This document shows, in pieces, positions 16,309-24,140 of a stretch of DNA of 39,848 nucleotides. The notes under the pieces are model-generated. The model searched no databases, had not been told where the DNA came from, and saw only the letters and a program-made list of their open reading frames with translations. The DNA lies in the NCBI RefSeq assembly GCF_025460805.1, contig NZ_JAMXFJ010000038.1, positions 1 through 39,848 on the forward strand, read 5' to 3'. This DNA comes from Microvirga sesbaniae. Lineage in GTDB: Bacteria > Pseudomonadota > Alphaproteobacteria > Rhizobiales > Beijerinckiaceae. The translations under genes were made by a program, and so were the position numbers. Position 1 is the stretch's first letter, and every line of letters begins with the position of its first letter.

Positions 16309-17664
16309 ATGACGATCAACTTCACGAGGCTTTTCGTCTTCGGGGACAGCATCTCTGATGCGGGACGGCTGCCGGAGCCGTTCCGGCCTGATCCGCCCTA
16401 TGTTGATGGTCGCTTCACCAACGGCCTCGTCTATGCCCAGACCCTGCCTCAGGAACTCAGCGTTGCCTCCAACAACTACGCTTATGGCGGCGCAAAGGCT
16501 CTTTCGTCGGGGCCGGAGCAGGTCCTCATCGGTCTCGACGCTCAGATCACGGAATTCGAGGTCGGCTATCTTTTCGGCGGACCGAGAGACAGCGCTGCCG
16601 CGATCTTCATCGGCGGCAATGACTACCACGACGCCGATCCGAACGATGCGGCCGTGCGGCTCGCACGAAAAGGTGTCGAGGACCTCGTCCTCTTCAACCT
16701 GCCGCTCTCCTTACAAACGCCTCGTGGGATTGCTCTCCCCGAGGCCGAGCGGGCAGCCGAGGACGCGATGATCGCGGCCCACAATGCCGGTCTGCGGCAA
16801 CTCGCGGCCACCTACAACGGGGCCGGCGTGCCGACGACGATCATCGACGTCGACCGCCTCACCCGCGAGGCCCATGGCGACCTGGAGACCTTCGGCCTGA
16901 AGGTGTTCGACATTCCTCTCTATACCCTCGACCGAAACAACAGTCCCGTTCCGACCGGGATCACGAGCCAAGCCGATCCCGACGAGGTCGCCTACTTTGA
17001 CCCGGTTCACCCTTCGGCGGCCAGTCACGGCATTCTCCGAGGCCAATCTGCGTGCCGATCGTGTCACGTTTCACGGCGGTGCTGCCGATAAGGTCGCAGG
17101 CATCTCTGGAGCGGACTTGGTGATGGCGGGTGGCGGCAACGATGTCGCCCTCGCGAGCTAGGGCAACGACAGTGTCAGTGGCATTGCCGGGTTCGATCTC
17201 CTCATTGGCGGCGGCGGCAACGACACGCTTACGGGCTTCACCGGCAGCGATCTCCTTGCTGGCAATGCGGGTAACGACACGCTCAACGGCGGCGCCGACA
17301 ATAATGTCCTGCTCCTCGGCACCGGCCTCGACAGTGCCAACGGGGTGCCGGCCACGACCTCCTGATCGTCACCGAGGATGCCCCGGCCGGTTTCGACACC
17401 GTGACTGGAGGGACGGGAACTGACGTCCTTCGATTAGAGGTGGACGGGGAGGTCTTCGCGTCAGCGGAGTTCCGGGCCGAGATCAACGGCTTCGTGCCCG
17501 GCGCGGAAACGGTCCTGGGCTCGGGCGTCATCATACGGGAGATCGAGCGTCTCGAAGTGTATGTCGACGGCACCCCGGAGTTCGCCAAAGGCCTCGCGGC
17601 ACCGAACCAGGGCACGGCCGTCGCGATGCTGCTGCGGAATGCGGATCTGTGGGGTCTGGTCTGA
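16309..17664 (+). pseudogene. GDSL esterase with disrupted RTX calcium-binding tail
   Basis: The ATG at 16309 follows GGAGG by 5 bases. The first frame encodes an intact GDSL/SGNH esterase domain: FVFGDSISDAG with the nucleophile Ser, IGGNDYHD, and DPVHPSAASHG with the Asp-His pair. Right after this there is a one-base shift near 17037 and the frame ends at 17091. The restored frame reads RTX nonapeptides (AGGGNDVAL, GGGGNDTLT, GNAGNDTLN) interrupted by TAG at 17159. A second shift near 17343 leads to the last frame, ending at 17664. RTX tails carry type I secretion signals, so a 260-residue truncated esterase might still fold but should no longer be exported that way. Confidence 0.82.
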
Positions 17665-17901
17665 GCGGTGATACACTGCCCCAGTATAGTTGGCCTCAAG
17701 GAAACCGGCCTTCCGCAAAAGTCGGGCCAGTGAGCCAGGAAGGGCTACAAATGGTACGCCTGAGACCAGAGCTCGAAGGCAGTAATCCTCAGCGAATCGG
17801 ACGTTGCGAAATAGCAGGGAATCTCATTTCCTGACCCAGACGTCGCATATCCAACAACGATTGGGAGCCCGACTGGGAACTCGGCCTCCGGACCACCCAA
17901 C

Positions 17902-18756
17902 TCAGTGTGCCGCCCAGCCGCCGTCCATGGCGTAGGCTGCTCCCGTGATGGTCCGAGCGTGAGAGCCACAGAGGAATACCGTGAGAGCGCCTATGCTCTC
18001 GATGGACGAGAACTCATGCATCGGCTGCTTCGCTCGCAGCAGGTCCATGCGTGCTTCGACGGGGCTCATTCCGGAAGCCGCAGCCCGTGCTTTCACCTGA
18101 CGCTGGACAAGTTCGGTCAGTACCCAGCCCGGGCAAATCGCATTGCACGTGATCCCGTCATTGGCCGTCTCCAGGGCAACGACTTTCGTAAGTCCCAGCA
18201 GGCCATGTTTGGCCGCCACGTAGGCGCATTTGTTGATGCTCGCAACAAGGCCATGAACCGATGCGATGTTGATGATGCGCCCCCAGCCGTGGGCACGCAT
18301 GGCCGGCAGAACCGCTTTGACGGTACAGAACGCCGCGGTCAAATTGAGCGACAGGACTTCCTCCCAGTATGCGTCAGCAAACGCCTCGACCGGGGCAACA
18401 TGCTGGATCCCAGCATTGTTGACCAGGATGTCGACCGTACCGAACTGCTCTTGCGCGAACGCAACAAGCCGCTCCGCGTGACTGCTCTTGCGAAGATCCG
18501 CCGCATGATAGCGAGCCTCAACGTTCCAGGTTGCGGCGATCGCGTCTGCGAGAGGCTCGCCTTGCTGACCTGGACTACGGCCGTTGAGAACGAGATTGCA
18601 ACCGGCCTCCGCCAGGGCACGGGCAATCCCCATGCCAATGCCTCTGGTTGATCCGGTGACGAGCGCGGTCCGACCCGCAAGCGGACGGGGACCCGCGTTC
18701 AGCACGTCTTCAGCAGTGGGCCTGCTTTCTTGAGGGAGGGGCGTGATGGCGTGCAT
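17902..18756 (-). CDS. D-3-hydroxybutyrate dehydrogenase (SDR family)
   Basis: A 284-residue short-chain dehydrogenase. The NAD-binding TGSTRGIGMG is at ~34-43, NNAGIQHVAPVEAF at ~110-123, and the catalytic Ser-Tyr-Lys in NIASVHG and CAYVAAKHG. NNAGIQHVAPVE and the long C-terminal insert (ELVQRQVKARA) are typical of 3-hydroxybutyrate dehydrogenase, which oxidises 3-hydroxybutyrate to acetoacetate in polyhydroxybutyrate use. About 25 extra residues precede the fold. It begins 11 bases after the BASS-type carrier gene, so the pair forms one transcript. The symbol bdhA is plausible but I leave it blank because close SDR paralogues exist. Confidence 0.85.
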   Translation of the reverse strand: MHAITPLPQESRPTAEDVLNAGPRPLAGRTALVTGSTRGIGMGIARALAEAGCNLVLNGRSPGQQGEPLADAIAATWNVEARYHAADLRKSSHAERLVAFAQEQFGTVDILVNNAGIQHVAPVEAFADAYWEEVLSLNLTAAFCTVKAVLPAMRAHGWGRIINIASVHGLVASINKCAYVAAKHGLLGLTKVVALETANDGITCNAICPGWVLTELVQRQVKARAAASGMSPVEARMDLLRAKQPMHEFSSIESIGALTVFLCGSHARTITGAAYAMDGGWAAH

Positions 18757-18767
18757 GGATGGTGTCC

Positions 18768-19766
18768 TCAGGCTTTAGGAGGCGCCGCAACAGCGGCAGG
18801 GTTCACGGGCAGCTTGTGCCGGCCGAGTGTGCGGACGAGGCGAGTTCTCGCGCCAATGACACCTTTGACGACCAGTGGCAGGGCCAAGACGGGGAGGACA
18901 CAAGCCGCCACATAAGCCTCGGTGGCCGCCGGGAGGGTTGTGCCCGCCGCGGCCCAAGCCAGCGTGACGTTGCGGTTGCCGCTCACGAGCCCGATTGTGA
19001 ACGCGTTCCTGGCGCCCCAGGCTGCGAACAAGAGAGCGCCCACACCGCCCGCCGCCAGGTTTACGCCGATGGCAGCCAGGGCGAAGACGGTGAACGCACT
19101 CCGATCGGTGACCCAGTGGGTTCGAATGCCGCTCATCGTGGCAAGACCCACGATGATGAGACCCACCACGGCCACGCCCGCCGCGGCCGTTTGGTCGGGC
19201 AGGATTGCCCTGATCCTGCTGCGCCAATGCCGTGCCGCCTGTGCCAAAGCGGCGGCCGAACCGATGATGAGAGCCAATCGCCAGGCAAGATGGGGCATGT
19301 CGACCGCCATATTCACGCCAAGAGTCGTCGCAAAGGCTGGCATGGATAAAGGCGCCGCCAGCGTCAATGCAAGGGAGGCCACCAGAGCAAGGCGCGGCTG
19401 GAGACCGAGCATCACTGCGATCGCGGCGGCACTGCCGACGGGAGGCGCCAGGACGGAGAGAACGACACCCGCCTCCAGTGCCGGATCAAGATGCAACTGG
19501 AACACAATGGCTGCCGCAAGCAGCGGCACGCCGACACCGACCCACACCAAAGCAAGGAGGATGCGGCGCCAGCCCACGGCCCTCTCGGCAGGAGCGAGAC
19601 TCGCACTGAGAAAGGACCCCAAGGTGAGCAGGAAGGCTGAGAGGGGCAACGCCTGATAGGCTGCTGTGGCAAGTGGCGCAAAGGCCGCTCCCAAAGCCAG
19701 GGAGAGCACCAGCAGGGCCGGCCCGCGGCGACCAATGCAAGCGAGACCTTGACCAAGAAAGCGCAT
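18768..19766 (-). CDS. BASS-type (bile acid:sodium symporter family) carrier
   Basis: A 332-residue integral membrane protein with about nine to ten hydrophobic segments. Its layout is that of the BASS superfamily: VLSVLAPPVGSAAAIAVMLG and the late FTIGLVSGNRNVTLAWAAAG segment match the crossover regions that bind Na+ and substrate. BASS carriers move organic anions. The ATG at 19766 is chosen because GAGGAG lies 6-7 bases before it; an in-frame ATG at 19784 is the alternative. It is cotranscribed with the downstream 3-hydroxybutyrate dehydrogenase gene, so a short hydroxy- or keto-acid is a reasonable but unproven substrate. Confidence 0.75.
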   Translation of the reverse strand: MRFLGQGLACIGRRGPALLVLSLALGAAFAPLATAAYQALPLSAFLLTLGSFLSASLAPAERAVGWRRILLALVWVGVGVPLLAAAIVFQLHLDPALEAGVVLSVLAPPVGSAAAIAVMLGLQPRLALVASLALTLAAPLSMPAFATTLGVNMAVDMPHLAWRLALIIGSAAALAQAARHWRSRIRAILPDQTAAAGVAVVGLIIVGLATMSGIRTHWVTDRSAFTVFALAAIGVNLAAGGVGALLFAAWGARNAFTIGLVSGNRNVTLAWAAAGTTLPAATEAYVAACVLPVLALPLVVKGVIGARTRLVRTLGRHKLPVNPAAVAAPPKA

Positions 19767-19958
19767 GGCAGGCTCCTCTACCATGAGCCGGCCGGGCCCA
19801 TGGCCACTGAACATGGAGACGGGAGGGCGGGCGATCAGACACCGGGCACGCACGCAGCCAACTGAAGGCCCTGTCGGAACCCATACTGACGCCGCGTCTC
19901 CGCAGGTGAGCCCGACGCGTCGGGAGCCGTGCATTGAGATTGCCGCAGCCAGGCCGTG

Positions 19959-19986
19959 CCCGCATCCTCCGAACGGGGGATGCGGG
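19959..19986. promoter_or_regulatory. 9-bp inverted repeat between divergent genes
   Basis: CCCGCATCC (19959-19967) and GGATGCGGG (19978-19986) are perfectly complementary with a 10-base loop. It lies in the ~320-base gap between the BASS/dehydrogenase operon and the divergent LuxR gene. It could be an operator or a hairpin in the LuxR leader; there is no T tract for a terminator. Confidence 0.4.
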
Positions 19987-20090
19987 AATCCCGCGCGACG
20001 GTGTTATTGTTCCGATTGGCGGTTGCAGCCTCGGCCCGAAGGGGCCGGCGGGAAGGCGGCTCGGGGGCCTTGGTCACGGAGGTTTACTCC

Positions 20091-21257
20091 ATGTCGGAAG
20101 GTCAGATTCTTGCACTTACCGAGGAAATCTATGATGCGGCCGCAGGCGGCACTCCGTGGACTGTCGTTGGCAGGAGCCTGTCGAACCTGGTTCGCGCGAG
20201 CAATGGCTGGCTCTGTGTCACGGATCATCAAGGCGAGAACGCGAGCCTCCTCTACCGTGCGAACTACCCCGACAAGGAGATCGCGGCCTACCAGGCGTAC
20301 TATCGTCACGTTGACTTGTGGACCATTCGCACCGCGCAGGCGGTGCGCCATGCCACCCCCTCCGCGCCTCCGAAAGCAAGGACCAGCGGCTTCCTGGTCC
20401 CTGATGCCGAGTACGTGCGGAGCGAATTCTATGGCGATCTCGGACGGCACGTCGGCTTGCGCCACGTGGTCGGTACTGTGATGCCGCTTGGGGCCGCCGG
20501 CCTGATGCCGGTCTGCCTTCACCGGGCCGATGATGAGGCGCCTTTCGAGGCAACGGATGCCCGGCTCCTCGACCATCTGCTGCCGCACCTGCGCCGTGCG
20601 ATGCAATTGCGGCATCGGCTTCATCCAGGCCCGACCGCCGCCAATCCGGCCTTATCGGCGCTCGATGCCTTGGCGGCTGCGGTCGTGGTCGTCGACGCGG
20701 ACCTGAGGATCGTCGTCGCGAATGCTGCGGCAGAGACAATCGCCGCCAGCCAAACGGGTCTGAACATCGTCGACCAGAAGAATGGGCCGGGCTCGCGCAG
20801 TCGGATGTTGGCGGCATTGCACCATGCCGATCAGACCACGATGAGCAGCCTTGTGCGGGCGGCCGCCCTGCGTGGCCTCTCGGGAGGTGGCATGCGTGTG
20901 CGAGACGCGACCCTCACCCCGAGGCTGGCCGTCCTGGTCAGCCCCCTGCCAAGTCGGCTCTCGGATGGGCCCGAAGGGCAGTCCGGACGTGTGCCCGGCA
21001 AAGCCCTGCTCCTGCTGCGGGATCTCTGCGATGCCCTACGCGCGCCGGAACCTGACCTGCTGCGGCGTCTGTTCGGCCTGACCCAGGCGGAAGCCGAGGT
21101 GGCCTGCGCTCTCTACGGCGGTGCCACCAAGGGCGCGGTGGCGGCCATGCGCGGCTCGCGCGAATCGACCATCAGGAGCCAGGTCGACGCGATCCTTCTC
21201 AAGACCGGCACAACAAACCTTCGCGACCTCGAACGGCTCCTTGCCAGCTTGCGCTAA
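20091..21257 (+). CDS. LuxR-type HTH regulator with PAS-like sensor region
   Basis: A 388-residue protein. Residues ~190-240 (DALAAAVVVVDADLRIVVANAAAE) look like a PAS core. The C-terminal ~60 residues are a LuxR HTH (RRLFGLTQAEAEVACALYGG, AAMRGSRESTIRSQVDAILLKTG). The N-terminal ~170 residues (EIYDAAAGGTPW, YRANYPDKEIAAYQAYY) are typical of a large alphaproteobacterial family of LuxR proteins of unknown ligand. The ATG at 20091 has GGAGG 8 bases upstream, which rules out the longer open frame from 19956. It is divergent from the BASS/dehydrogenase operon and is its likely regulator. Confidence 0.85.
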   Translation: MSEGQILALTEEIYDAAAGGTPWTVVGRSLSNLVRASNGWLCVTDHQGENASLLYRANYPDKEIAAYQAYYRHVDLWTIRTAQAVRHATPSAPPKARTSGFLVPDAEYVRSEFYGDLGRHVGLRHVVGTVMPLGAAGLMPVCLHRADDEAPFEATDARLLDHLLPHLRRAMQLRHRLHPGPTAANPALSALDALAAAVVVVDADLRIVVANAAAETIAASQTGLNIVDQKNGPGSRSRMLAALHHADQTTMSSLVRAAALRGLSGGGMRVRDATLTPRLAVLVSPLPSRLSDGPEGQSGRVPGKALLLLRDLCDALRAPEPDLLRRLFGLTQAEAEVACALYGGATKGAVAAMRGSRESTIRSQVDAILLKTGTTNLRDLERLLASLR

Positions 21258-21582
21258 CGTTTTGCCGAGCATGCCGAGGGATCCAGCGAGCCCAGCAGCC
21301 CGAGCCTTGGCCCTGCTCTTCCATCGCAATGTAGGCTCCTGGCACTCCTGAGACGGGAGCACTCGGTCCGCTTCAGCGGCCATGAGCTGACGCTCATTGA
21401 GAGGCCGGAAGGTGAAAGGTTGACCCTGTATGGACATTCCCCAACGGCCTGCCCCACCAGCACAGAGCGCACCTCCACCTTGCGTTAGGGTTTTCCCTGC
21501 CGTTCTTGAAATCACATGGCCCCAGCACCGGATCGGGCGCATACTCGTTGGGCTGGGGTGGCCCCTTGGACGGGAGGAGGCA
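21258..21582. other. Intergenic region, nothing recognised
   Basis: About 325 bases between the LuxR gene and the cupin gene. No convincing open frame, repeat or terminator was seen apart from the ribosome site GGGAGGAGG immediately before 21583. Confidence 0.4.
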
Positions 21583-21993
21583 ATGAGACAGCTTAACCGT
21601 CGCCATACACTGCTCAGTATCGCCGCCGCATCTTCACTTGTGTCCTCCGGCAAAGCCATTGCTCAAGGAGCAGCTTCGACCGAGGGACGGGAGATTGCCC
21701 CCGGCGTTCGTCGCGTGGACTACACGAAGCGCGAGACGATGATCCCGAACTATAAGACAGTCGCAATGCGGGATCACATCTACCAGCCGGGCGCGACCAC
21801 CAGCGGTGGCAGCATGCCCAATGACATGGTCTGTCACATGCTGGAGGGCGAACTAACCGTCGACACCGGCTCGGGCGACAACCTCTACAAAAAGGGTGAC
21901 GTGTGGTCGTGTGCCATAGGACTACCGGAACGCAGCAAAAACACCGGCAGCACGGTTGCGATCATGCGCATCATCGACTTGCTGCCCGCATAA
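21583..21993 (+). CDS. Exported cupin-domain protein
   Basis: A 136-residue protein with an N-terminal export leader (NRRHTLLSIAAASSLV, cleavage after AIA), possibly Tat-type because of the Arg pair. The remaining ~105 residues form a single small cupin barrel: YQPGATTSGGSMPNDMV, then MLEGELTVDTGSG and KKGDVWSC. The usual metal-binding HxH of the first cupin motif is absent. Similar exported cupins ending in IMRIIDLLPA are common in Hyphomicrobiales, with no known function. A very strong ribosome site (GGGAGGAGG) precedes the ATG. A leader-only ORF follows 46 bases downstream. Confidence 0.8.
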   Translation: MRQLNRRHTLLSIAAASSLVSSGKAIAQGAASTEGREIAPGVRRVDYTKRETMIPNYKTVAMRDHIYQPGATTSGGSMPNDMVCHMLEGELTVDTGSGDNLYKKGDVWSCAIGLPERSKNTGSTVAIMRIIDLLPA

Positions 21994-22039
21994 CATCTCC
22001 TTGTGCCGAGTTTGTATATGCCACCTGTAGGAGGTAACC

Positions 22040-22153
22040 ATGACAGAGTTCATGAGCCGCAGATCAGCGGTCACTCTCGGTTTATCAGCCGTCACTGCGG
22101 CACCGCTCCTCGCGTCAGCAACATCCGCCAAGGCCGCAGGAGTCCCAAACTAA
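22040..22153 (+). CDS. Leader-only 37-residue ORF, probable remnant of an exported protein
   Basis: A 37-residue ORF with a textbook ribosome site (AGGAGGT, 4 bases before ATG). Almost all of it is an export leader: MSRRSAVTLGLSAVTAAPLL, then ASATSAKAAG with a good signal-peptidase site, followed by three residues and TAA. It resembles the leader of the cupin gene just upstream. The simplest reading is a second exported protein lost after its signal sequence; a deliberate leader peptide is possible. Confidence 0.5.
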   Translation: MTEFMSRRSAVTLGLSAVTAAPLLASATSAKAAGVPN

Positions 22154-22468
22154 GGCCCCACTGACGGCAAGGAACGTTGATGCCTGCCTGACCAACTAGC
22201 AGCCCTGACTTAGCGAGTGAGGCCCAACCGGGCCGGCCGAGTCAGGGCTGCGCATTCCGGAAACCGCCTCCCGCGAAATTCCGCTTTGAGCGGTTAAGAA
22301 TTGAGCGCGTGGCGCAATGTGCATCCGGAATGTCTCTTCCTGGCAGATACTGTTGAAGAAGTCCGCAACTGCTGCTTTTGGCGTGATCAGCATACAGGAT
22401 GCTGGGCCTAGTCCGACACACTGACCCTAGTAATAGATCAATGAAGTAGGGCTTGGGAGTTTTTCAAC
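22154..22468. other. Intergenic region with a repeat relic
   Basis: About 315 bases between the leader-only ORF and the IS110-type element. It holds the second copy of the 41-bp repeat (22327-22367). A minus-strand open frame at 22196-22393 reads across the repeat and has no ribosome site or known family. Confidence 0.4.
22327..22367. repeat. 41-bp dispersed repeat, copy 2
   Basis: Aligns ungapped with 8382-8422 (31 of 41 positions, same orientation). Reverse-complemented, it contains GACTTCTTCAAC, similar to the GACTTTTTCAGC at the right end of the IS1182 element (9932). This suggests an old end of a related element. Confidence 0.45.
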
Positions 22469-22537
22469 ATTGGGTAATGGGGCGACTCTTCCTGGAAGCC
22501 GATAACATCGGCGGGCCAGGTGCACAGGAGAGCAGCC

Positions 22538-23551
22538 ATGAACTACTATGCTGGTTTAGACGTCTCGATGAACGAGACCCACATCTGTGTGGTCGAGCGG
22601 GATGGAGGTGTAGTTCTGGAGGCGAAGGCCTCTAGCACCCCAGAAGCGATCGCCGCCGTGCTGGAGACGGCACCCGCCTGCGAGAAGATCGTGCTTGAGA
22701 CCGGCCGCATGGCGCCCATGCTCTTCCATGGCCTTGCCGCCCTCGGGCTGCCGGTGATCTGCATCGAAAGCCGGCAGGCCTACCAGGCGCTCAAGTCGCT
22801 GGCCACTCACAAGACGGACCGCAACGATGCCCGCGGCCTGGCCCATCTCGCCCGAACCGGCTTCTACAAGCCTGTCCACGTCAAATCGCTGCCAGCTCAT
22901 GCGGTGCGCGCCCTGATGATCGCCCGCAAGAAGCTGGTCGGGCAGCGCGTCACGCTGGAGAACCAGATCCGCGGCCTGGCCGTAGTATTCGGGGTCCGGT
23001 TGCCGCGCGGATTGAGCCCCCGCTTTACCGAGCAGGTCATCCAAGCCAGCCAGGGGATTGCAGGTCTGTCGGGTGCCATGCAGGGCCTGCTTGCGGCCCG
23101 CAAAGCCGTTCTGGAAGCGGTTGCGGCAATTGATCGTGACATGCGGCTACTGGCGCGCTCGTCTCAAGCATGCCAGCGGCTGATGACCATTCCTGGTGTC
23201 GGCCAGCTCACGGCGCTTGCCTTTGTCGCCACCATCGACGCGCCGGAACGCTTCCGCCGATCGCGGGATGTGGGAGCCTATCTCGGCTTGGTGCCGCGGC
23301 GCTTCCAGTCGGGCGAGATCGACTATGTCGGCAGCATCTCCAAGTGCGGCGACCGGCGGGTGCGGACCCTGTTGTATGAGGCCGCCAACGTAATGCTGAC
23401 GCGCTACCGCGGCGCTCTGGCCCTCAAGGAGTGGGCGTTGGGGATTGCCCGGCGCTCGACGATGAGGAAGGCCCGTGTGGCGCTCGCCCGCCGGTTGGCG
23501 AGCATCATGCATGCCATGCTCCGGCACGGCACCCCGTTCCACGCCGCCTAG
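22538..23551 (+). CDS. IS110-family transposase (DEDD/serine recombinase)
   Basis: A 337-residue full-length IS110 transposase. The N-terminal RuvC-like DEDD domain begins AGLDVSMNETHICVV, with Asp 8, continues through VLETGRM, and contains HKTDRNDARGLAHLAR. The C-terminal Tnp domain has MTIPGVGQLTALAFVATI, then YLGLVPRRFQSGE and GSISKCGDRRVRTLLYEAAN, which carries the conserved catalytic Ser. These enzymes excise a circular element and reinsert it, guided by a bridge RNA from the element's non-coding end. The ATG at 22538 has AGGAG upstream. The frame is intact, so the copy may be active. Confidence 0.93.
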   Translation: MNYYAGLDVSMNETHICVVERDGGVVLEAKASSTPEAIAAVLETAPACEKIVLETGRMAPMLFHGLAALGLPVICIESRQAYQALKSLATHKTDRNDARGLAHLARTGFYKPVHVKSLPAHAVRALMIARKKLVGQRVTLENQIRGLAVVFGVRLPRGLSPRFTEQVIQASQGIAGLSGAMQGLLAARKAVLEAVAAIDRDMRLLARSSQACQRLMTIPGVGQLTALAFVATIDAPERFRRSRDVGAYLGLVPRRFQSGEIDYVGSISKCGDRRVRTLLYEAANVMLTRYRGALALKEWALGIARRSTMRKARVALARRLASIMHAMLRHGTPFHAA

Positions 23552-23772
23552 GAGGAGCAGCAGAAGCAGGTCGAGACGAGCTCCCGAGCGGAGCGTTGCC
23601 CGAGGGAGGGCGTGGAAGACGACGCCGATTTTGTCGCATGCGGCCTGTGACGAGGGCTGACTGCGGTTTCAACCACGTCGCTCCACTCCATCTGACCCCA
23701 TCAAGTGCCCTGGAGCACGTAGAGAACGCAGACACCCCTTGGGATCGCAAATCGCTCAGGATCGGAGGGCTG
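23552..23772 (+). ncRNA. Candidate bridge-RNA region of the IS1111-type element
   Basis: The 220 bases between the transposase stop and the right subterminal repeat contain no gene. In IS1111-subgroup elements the bridge RNA that pairs with target and donor DNA is encoded in the long 3' end. This call rests on position and element type only; I did not establish a fold or guide loops. Confidence 0.3.
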
Positions 23773-23786
23773 CCCCTTGACCCATT

Positions 23787-24140
23787 AGAGAACAAAATCG
23801 GCACCAAGCCGAAGTAGAGTGAATGTCTGCTGATATAGGGGACATCCAACGTTCCTGCGAAGCACGTTTCATCGCCTTTGACCCAGAAGAGACCTTCCGC
23901 AGTTTGCACACAGTGAGATCGATGCTCTGATAGGAACAACATCAGCGCTCATATTCCAATGCCGAAGCCGTCATTGGTGCCGACACACATGCCAGCGCGA
24001 GCTGGTGCCGCCCCATCCCGTCGCCGTTTAATCTATGTTAGACTGCCAGGCCAATCGGATGCGGAGCGCCTAGCCAGCCATATCGACAGCACCGCGACAA
24101 TCTCCGTCATCCGGTTGTTCCCTTGTTCTGGAGCTGCGCC
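23787..24140. other. Intergenic region, nothing recognised
   Basis: About 350 bases between the IS110-type element and the histidine kinase gene. No convincing open frame or repeat was found. The kinase promoter should lie here. Confidence 0.4.

Larger units (their letters stand above)
22469..23786 (+). mobile_element. IS110/IS1111-type insertion sequence
   Basis: An element of about 1.3-1.4 kb with one intact recombinase gene. ATTGGGTAATGGGG (22469-22482) and CCCCTTGACCCATT (23773-23786) are imperfect inverted repeats (11 of 14), placed as the subterminal repeats of the IS1111 subgroup. The true tips should lie a few bases outside them. The 5' non-coding end is short (~70 bases) and the 3' end long (~235 bases), again the IS1111 arrangement. 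IS110 elements make no target duplication, so the ends cannot be fixed from this copy alone. Confidence 0.6.

Noticed and set aside
22196..22393. 65-codon minus-strand frame
   Set aside because: It reads through the 41-bp dispersed repeat and has no start signal.
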